Assembly: GCA_017440425.1 (NCBI GenBank)
Contig: JAFSHJ010000317.1
Location: 1-8,909, forward strand
Source: Oscillospiraceae bacterium
GTDB taxonomy: Bacteria; Bacillota; Clostridia; Oscillospirales; Ruminococcaceae
Length of the DNA: 8,909 nt
Direction: 5' to 3'
The position numbers and the translations under genes are program-made. Below are positions 6,045-8,909 of this stretch, in pieces (within the stretch, counting starts at the first letter, position 1; each line of letters starts with the position of its first letter). Under the pieces are notes generated by a model. It did not search any database. It was not told the DNA's origin and was given only the letters and a program-made list of their open reading frames with translations.

Positions 6045-8585
6045 ATGTTGACATTATACAACATTACCGTCGATCTTGTCAAAAATCCTCTTGCCGCCTC
6101 GATCAATGGCACAAGATTCTCTTGGAAGCTTGATTCTGACGTTGCCGATACCCATCAGATAAGCTACCGCGCACGCATTCTTGACGGAGAAGGAGCCGTC
6201 GTTTACGATTCGGGCTCAGTCATGGCCTCTGACAGCGTTGAGATCTCCTTTAACAATCTGACCCTCTCCCCTGCTACCACATATTGCTTTGCCGTGCAGG
6301 TTACCGACAACCACGGCGAGCAGGCAGAAGGCCGCACCTTCTTTTCCACCGAGCTCCCCGCAGAGCTTTGGACTGCAAAATGGATCAAACCCGCAAAGCA
6401 TTATGAAAGCTGGGCACCCTATATCCGCAAAAAGTTTGAGAGCTCCAAGGGAATTAAATGCGCCACACTCTACGCATCCGGTCTCGGCTGTGCTGAATAT
6501 TACATCAACGGTCAGAAGATCAGCGACGATTATATCGAGCCTCCCGCAACCAACTATACTGCCGAGGTGCTCTACCGCGTTTATGATGTTACCAAATTTT
6601 TAACTGACAAGAACTGCTTCGTGGCTTGGCTTGGCGAAGGCTGGTACTCCCAGAGCCGCGTATGGACCTATGACGGCTTCAAATACGGCGACGTCTGCCT
6701 CTGCGCCGAGCTTCATATCACCTATGAGGACGGCACAAGCGAGATCATCGCCACCGATGACACCTGGACCTACAAATACAGCCCCATTGTTCTCAATAAC
6801 CTCTATGGCGGCGAGACCTACGATACCCGCTTCGAGACCCCCGATTTTGCCGAATATGATGGCGACGAGGAGGATTGGAAGGCCTGCAAATATGACGACA
6901 TCCCCAAAGGCGAGCTGAGAAAATGCAATATGCCTCCCGTCAAAATCGTCCGTACCATCCCCGCGGTCAACGTTACCAACTGCTCGGGCAAGGACGACGG
7001 CGCATGGATCATCGATATGGGTGAGAACTTCGCAGGCTTTGCAGAATTTCACCTGCCTCGCTGCGCAAAAGGCTCACAGTACGTCTTTCGCTTTGCGGAA
7101 ACCTTAAACGAAGGGGGACACCTCGACCACAGAAGCGTTGGAAGCTTTGCAACGCAATGCATTCAGCAGGACATCTATATCGCCCGCGGAGATACGCAGG
7201 GCGAGGTCTACCGTCCCCGCTTTACCTACCACGGCTTCCGCTATATCGAGATTACGGGCTACTTTGATCTCCCCCAATACGGTATGAATCCCGATGTCAG
7301 CATCGCCACGGGCTATGCTCTTGCTACCGATCTTCGCGAGACGGGTAGTTTTTCCTGTGATCACAACGACTTGATGCGTTTCCACAAGATCATGAAGAAT
7401 ACCTTCCTCTCCAACTATCACGGATTCCCCGAGGATTGCCCCGCAAGAGAAAAATGCGGTTGGCTCGGTGACGCGCAGGTGGTCTGCAATACGGGTATGA
7501 TGAACTATGATATGGGCTCGTCCTATGAAAAGTATATGCAGGATATCCGCACCACTCATCAGGTGTGCGGTGTTTGGCAGATGGTCTCGCCCGGCAAGCG
7601 CGGATGCGGTGAGGCAACTCCTCTTTGGGGCTGCGCGCAGATCATCATTCCCTACTATATGTACCGTTACCTCGGTGACGAAAGAGTTGTACGTGAACAT
7701 TTTGACCTGATGGAAGCGTGGGTCGAACATGAAAAAGCAAGAAGCGAGGATCTGCTTATCGACGCAGGTCTCGGCGACTGGGCTCCCTCATGCGGCAATC
7801 AGCACAAAAGAAGAATGCCCGTCAAACACTCCTCGTCTATGATGTTCTATGAAATCTGTCTGCGTATGGTCGAGCTAATCGAGGCACTTGATCTCGGAGC
7901 TGATAAGGCAGACTATTACCGTCAGCTTGGTGAGCAGATCAAGGAATCGATCATCCGCAATCTCTATGATAAGGAAAAACACAGCTACGGTTATTGGGGC
8001 AGCGACGGCGTAGCATTGCAGCTTGGCATCTATCCCGACGGTGACAAGGGCGCCCTACTTGCCGCTCTTGTTGCAATGATCAAGGAGGAAGACTTTGAGC
8101 TTCACACCGGCATCTATGCCAACAAATATCTGATTCCCGCTCTTTGTGAGGGTGGCTTTGGCGACATGACCCTTGACGTGCTGTTCACCACCAAGCATCC
8201 CAGCTTCCGCACCATGATGGATTATGACGCCACCTCGATCTGGGAATGCTACGATATGCCAAAGATCGTGCCCCGTGAATATCCCGTTGCCTCCTGCAAC
8301 CACCCGATGCACGGCGGATTTGCATACTTCTACTATGCCCATATCGCAGGCATTACTCCCATCACTCCCGCGTTCTCGCGCTTTGCCGTCAAGCCAGTTC
8401 GTTTCGATTCCATCAGCCAAGTGGACGTTACCTACGATTCCCCCTGCGGTAAAATCGGCGTAAAATATCAGCGCAACGGCGATCAATATACCTATGAGAT
8501 CACCGTCCCCACAAATACGGAGTGTGAATTCACTCCTATCGGCGGCGAGACCGTAACGCTCGGATCCGGAAGTTATTCTTTCTGA
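6045..8585 (+). CDS. Alpha-L-rhamnosidase, glycoside hydrolase family 78
   Basis: This 846-residue inverting alpha-L-rhamnosidase releases terminal L-rhamnose from glycosides and polysaccharide fragments. The domain order is typical: an N-terminal fibronectin-like domain with the PLGI-type opening degenerated to NPLAASINGTRFSW (14-27), then beta-sandwich domains beginning about TAKWIKP (110-116) and including YINGQKISDDYIEPPATNY, a catalytic (alpha/alpha)6 barrel from about 430, and a C-terminal beta-sandwich from about 775. EDCPAREKCGWLGDAQ (463-478) is the family signature; D464 and E469 match the spacing of D567 and E572 of the Bacillus enzyme RhaB, E469 being the likely general acid. SIWECYD puts E734 at the likely base, followed by CNHPMHGG (751-758). 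No signal peptide is visible, so it should be cytoplasmic. AAAGGA at 6028-6033 precedes the ATG by 11 nt, a rather long gap. It lies 303 bp beyond the mannosidase operon and may be a separate unit; no rhamnose catabolic genes are in the window. Confidence 0.93.
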   Translation: MLTLYNITVDLVKNPLAASINGTRFSWKLDSDVADTHQISYRARILDGEGAVVYDSGSVMASDSVEISFNNLTLSPATTYCFAVQVTDNHGEQAEGRTFFSTELPAELWTAKWIKPAKHYESWAPYIRKKFESSKGIKCATLYASGLGCAEYYINGQKISDDYIEPPATNYTAEVLYRVYDVTKFLTDKNCFVAWLGEGWYSQSRVWTYDGFKYGDVCLCAELHITYEDGTSEIIATDDTWTYKYSPIVLNNLYGGETYDTRFETPDFAEYDGDEEDWKACKYDDIPKGELRKCNMPPVKIVRTIPAVNVTNCSGKDDGAWIIDMGENFAGFAEFHLPRCAKGSQYVFRFAETLNEGGHLDHRSVGSFATQCIQQDIYIARGDTQGEVYRPRFTYHGFRYIEITGYFDLPQYGMNPDVSIATGYALATDLRETGSFSCDHNDLMRFHKIMKNTFLSNYHGFPEDCPAREKCGWLGDAQVVCNTGMMNYDMGSSYEKYMQDIRTTHQVCGVWQMVSPGKRGCGEATPLWGCAQIIIPYYMYRYLGDERVVREHFDLMEAWVEHEKARSEDLLIDAGLGDWAPSCGNQHKRRMPVKHSSSMMFYEICLRMVELIEALDLGADKADYYRQLGEQIKESIIRNLYDKEKHSYGYWGSDGVALQLGIYPDGDKGALLAALVAMIKEEDFELHTGIYANKYLIPALCEGGFGDMTLDVLFTTKHPSFRTMMDYDATSIWECYDMPKIVPREYPVASCNHPMHGGFAYFYYAHIAGITPITPAFSRFAVKPVRFDSISQVDVTYDSPCGKIGVKYQRNGDQYTYEITVPTNTECEFTPIGGETVTLGSGSYSF

Positions 8586-8680
8586 ATGGCGTACTTACCA
8601 AGTGGATAATTGGTCTGCTCGGGAAGTGCGCGGTTGGGATAACGGATTCCGTTACGTTCTGTATAAGTAATGTTTTTCAT
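8573..8680 (-). pseudogene. Truncated tnpV-like gene (5' remnant of a transposon-encoded protein)
   Basis: The minus strand from ATG at 8680 codes 35 residues and ends at a stop at 8573-8575. An AAAGGA site (8689-8694) lies 8 nt upstream. The product contains ITYTERNGIRYPN and LPEQTNYPLGKY, which I recognise as resembling the N-terminus of TnpV-type proteins found on clostridial transposons of the Tn4451 kind, whose full length is roughly 110-120 residues. The similarity appears to stop at about GKY; the last codons (AIQKE) and the stop are the complement of the end of the rhamnosidase gene, overlapped by 13 bp. It therefore looks like a gene cut at a recombination junction next to the rhamnosidase stop. 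TnpV function is not established. The family assignment is from memory and needs a search; a genuine 35-residue small protein is the alternative. Confidence 0.55.
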
Positions 8681-8684
8681 AATA

Positions 8685-8732
8685 AATATCCTTTCTTTTA
8701 GCTTTTGGCATCAGTATTACAAAAAGGATATT
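8685..8732 (-). promoter_or_regulatory. Hairpin able to cover the ribosome binding site of the tnpV-like remnant
   Basis: AATATCCTTT (8685-8694) and AAAGGATATT (8723-8732) are a perfect 10-bp inverted repeat with a 28-nt spacer. In a minus-strand transcript the downstream arm contains the AAAGGA ribosome binding site of the 35-codon frame, so folding would hide it. Similar anti-RBS hairpins limit translation of transposon genes entered by read-through; that role here is inference. Confidence 0.5.
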
Positions 8733-8735
8733 CGG

Positions 8736-8786
8736 TGGTGATCTTGCACGATGCCACAAGTAGTGGCGTATCATGATAAATCACCG
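8736..8786. other. Imperfect nested stem-loop in the spacer downstream of tRNA-Asn
   Basis: An outer stem GGTGAT (8737-8742) with ATCACC (8780-8785), extended by a T-G wobble, encloses an inner stem ATGCCAC (8751-8757) with GTGGCGT (8763-8769, one wobble) around a 5-nt loop. Unpaired bases separate the two stems. On the minus strand it is followed by CTTTTTG a few bases later, so it could be a weak second terminator behind the tRNA, or the end of a mobile element. No known RNA family is recognised. Confidence 0.35.
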
Positions 8787-8839
8787 AAAAACAAAAGAAA
8801 TCCGAAACCATCGCCGATTGGCAATAATTTCGGATTTCT
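8786..8839 (-). terminator. Intrinsic terminator downstream of tRNA-Asn
   Basis: A perfect 12-bp stem is formed by AGAAATCCGAAA (8796-8807) and TTTCGGATTTCT (8828-8839) around a 20-nt loop. On the minus strand the stem runs straight into a T-rich tail (TTTTGTTTTT). It begins 7 nt after the tRNA 3' end, so it fits termination of the tRNA transcript. On the plus strand the tail is weaker (CTCTTTTGG), but it may also stop read-through from the rhamnosidase gene, which has no other clear terminator. Confidence 0.8.
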
Positions 8840-8845
8840 CTCTTT

Positions 8846-8909
8846 TGGCTCCCCCTGTTGGACTTGAACCAACGACTCCCTGATTAACAGTCAGGTGCTC
8901 TACCGACTG
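8846..8909 (-). tRNA. tRNA-Asn (GTT), 5' end cut by window edge
   Basis: On the minus strand the window starts within the D arm (CAGTCGGTAGAGC), then shows anticodon stem CCTGA/TCAGG with loop CTGTTAA. Anticodon GTT at loop positions 34-36 reads the asparagine codons AAC and AAU. The T arm is GTTGG, TTCAAGT, CCAAC. The acceptor 3' strand AGGGGGA, discriminator G and an encoded CCA (8846-8848) follow. About 12 nt at the 5' end (acceptor 5' strand and start of the D stem) lie outside the window. Confidence 0.95.

Noticed and set aside
7104..7730. A 208-codon open frame on the minus strand opposite the rhamnosidase gene (likewise 6600-7052 and 8055-8486)
   Set aside because: These are antisense to a complete GH78 reading frame with intact motifs; their low-complexity hydrophobic composition is a mirror of the coding strand.
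8702..8849. Repeated octamer CTTTTGGC (8702-8709 and 8842-8849, the latter at the tRNA 3' end) as attachment-site repeats of an integrated element
   Set aside because: Eight bases with diverging flanks are too short for tRNA-type att repeats, the interval is only 140 bp and no integrase is present.
1..8909. CRISPR array, complete insertion sequence, riboswitch or toxin-antitoxin pair
   Set aside because: No regularly spaced repeats, transposase frame with paired terminal inverted repeats, recognisable aptamer or small paired genes were found on either strand.

Overview
The window looks like a chromosomal stretch from a Firmicute, most likely a gut-type clostridial species. The evidence is purine-rich Shine-Dalgarno sites (GGAGG, GAGG, AAAGGA) before every gene, sigma-A-type promoters with TGn-extended -10 boxes, a tRNA-Asn with an encoded CCA, a fragment resembling the clostridial transposon protein TnpV, and protein sequences of clostridial character. 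This is an inference from sequence character; no database search was possible.

Layout. (1) 1-674, minus: 5' part of a class I SAM-dependent methyltransferase gene, cut by the window edge, with its own promoter at 713-741. (2) 864-1673, minus: AraC-family regulator. (3) 1674-1808: divergent promoter region between the regulator and the operon. (4) 1809-5741, plus: a tightly packed three-gene operon (4-nt and 8-nt overlaps) for a GH38 alpha-mannosidase, a ROK-family sugar kinase and a GmhA-like SIS-domain sugar-phosphate isomerase. (5) 5742-6044: 303 bp without a gene, ending in a perfect 9-bp hairpin before the next ribosome binding site. (6) 6045-8585, plus: GH78 alpha-L-rhamnosidase. (7) 8573-8909, minus: partial tRNA-Asn, its terminator, a structured spacer and a 35-codon tnpV-like remnant that runs convergently into the end of the rhamnosidase gene.

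How the genes may work together. Neither glycosidase has a signal peptide, so both should act in the cytoplasm on imported oligosaccharides or glycosides. The mannosidase would release mannose, the ROK kinase would phosphorylate it, and the GmhA-like protein, which keeps the metal-ligand spacing of sedoheptulose-7-phosphate isomerase, could convert mannose-6-phosphate to fructose-6-phosphate. No classical ManA-type isomerase is visible. The divergent AraC regulator probably controls this operon, whose promoter has a perfect -10 and no recognisable -35. No transporter lies in the window.

Items most worth following up are the mannosidase/ROK/GmhA-like cassette as a possible non-canonical mannose route, an exact 26-bp direct repeat joining the methyltransferase coding region to the spacer beside the regulator, and the truncated tnpV-like gene with a hairpin covering its ribosome binding site. 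There is no CRISPR array, complete insertion sequence, rRNA gene or recognisable riboswitch.
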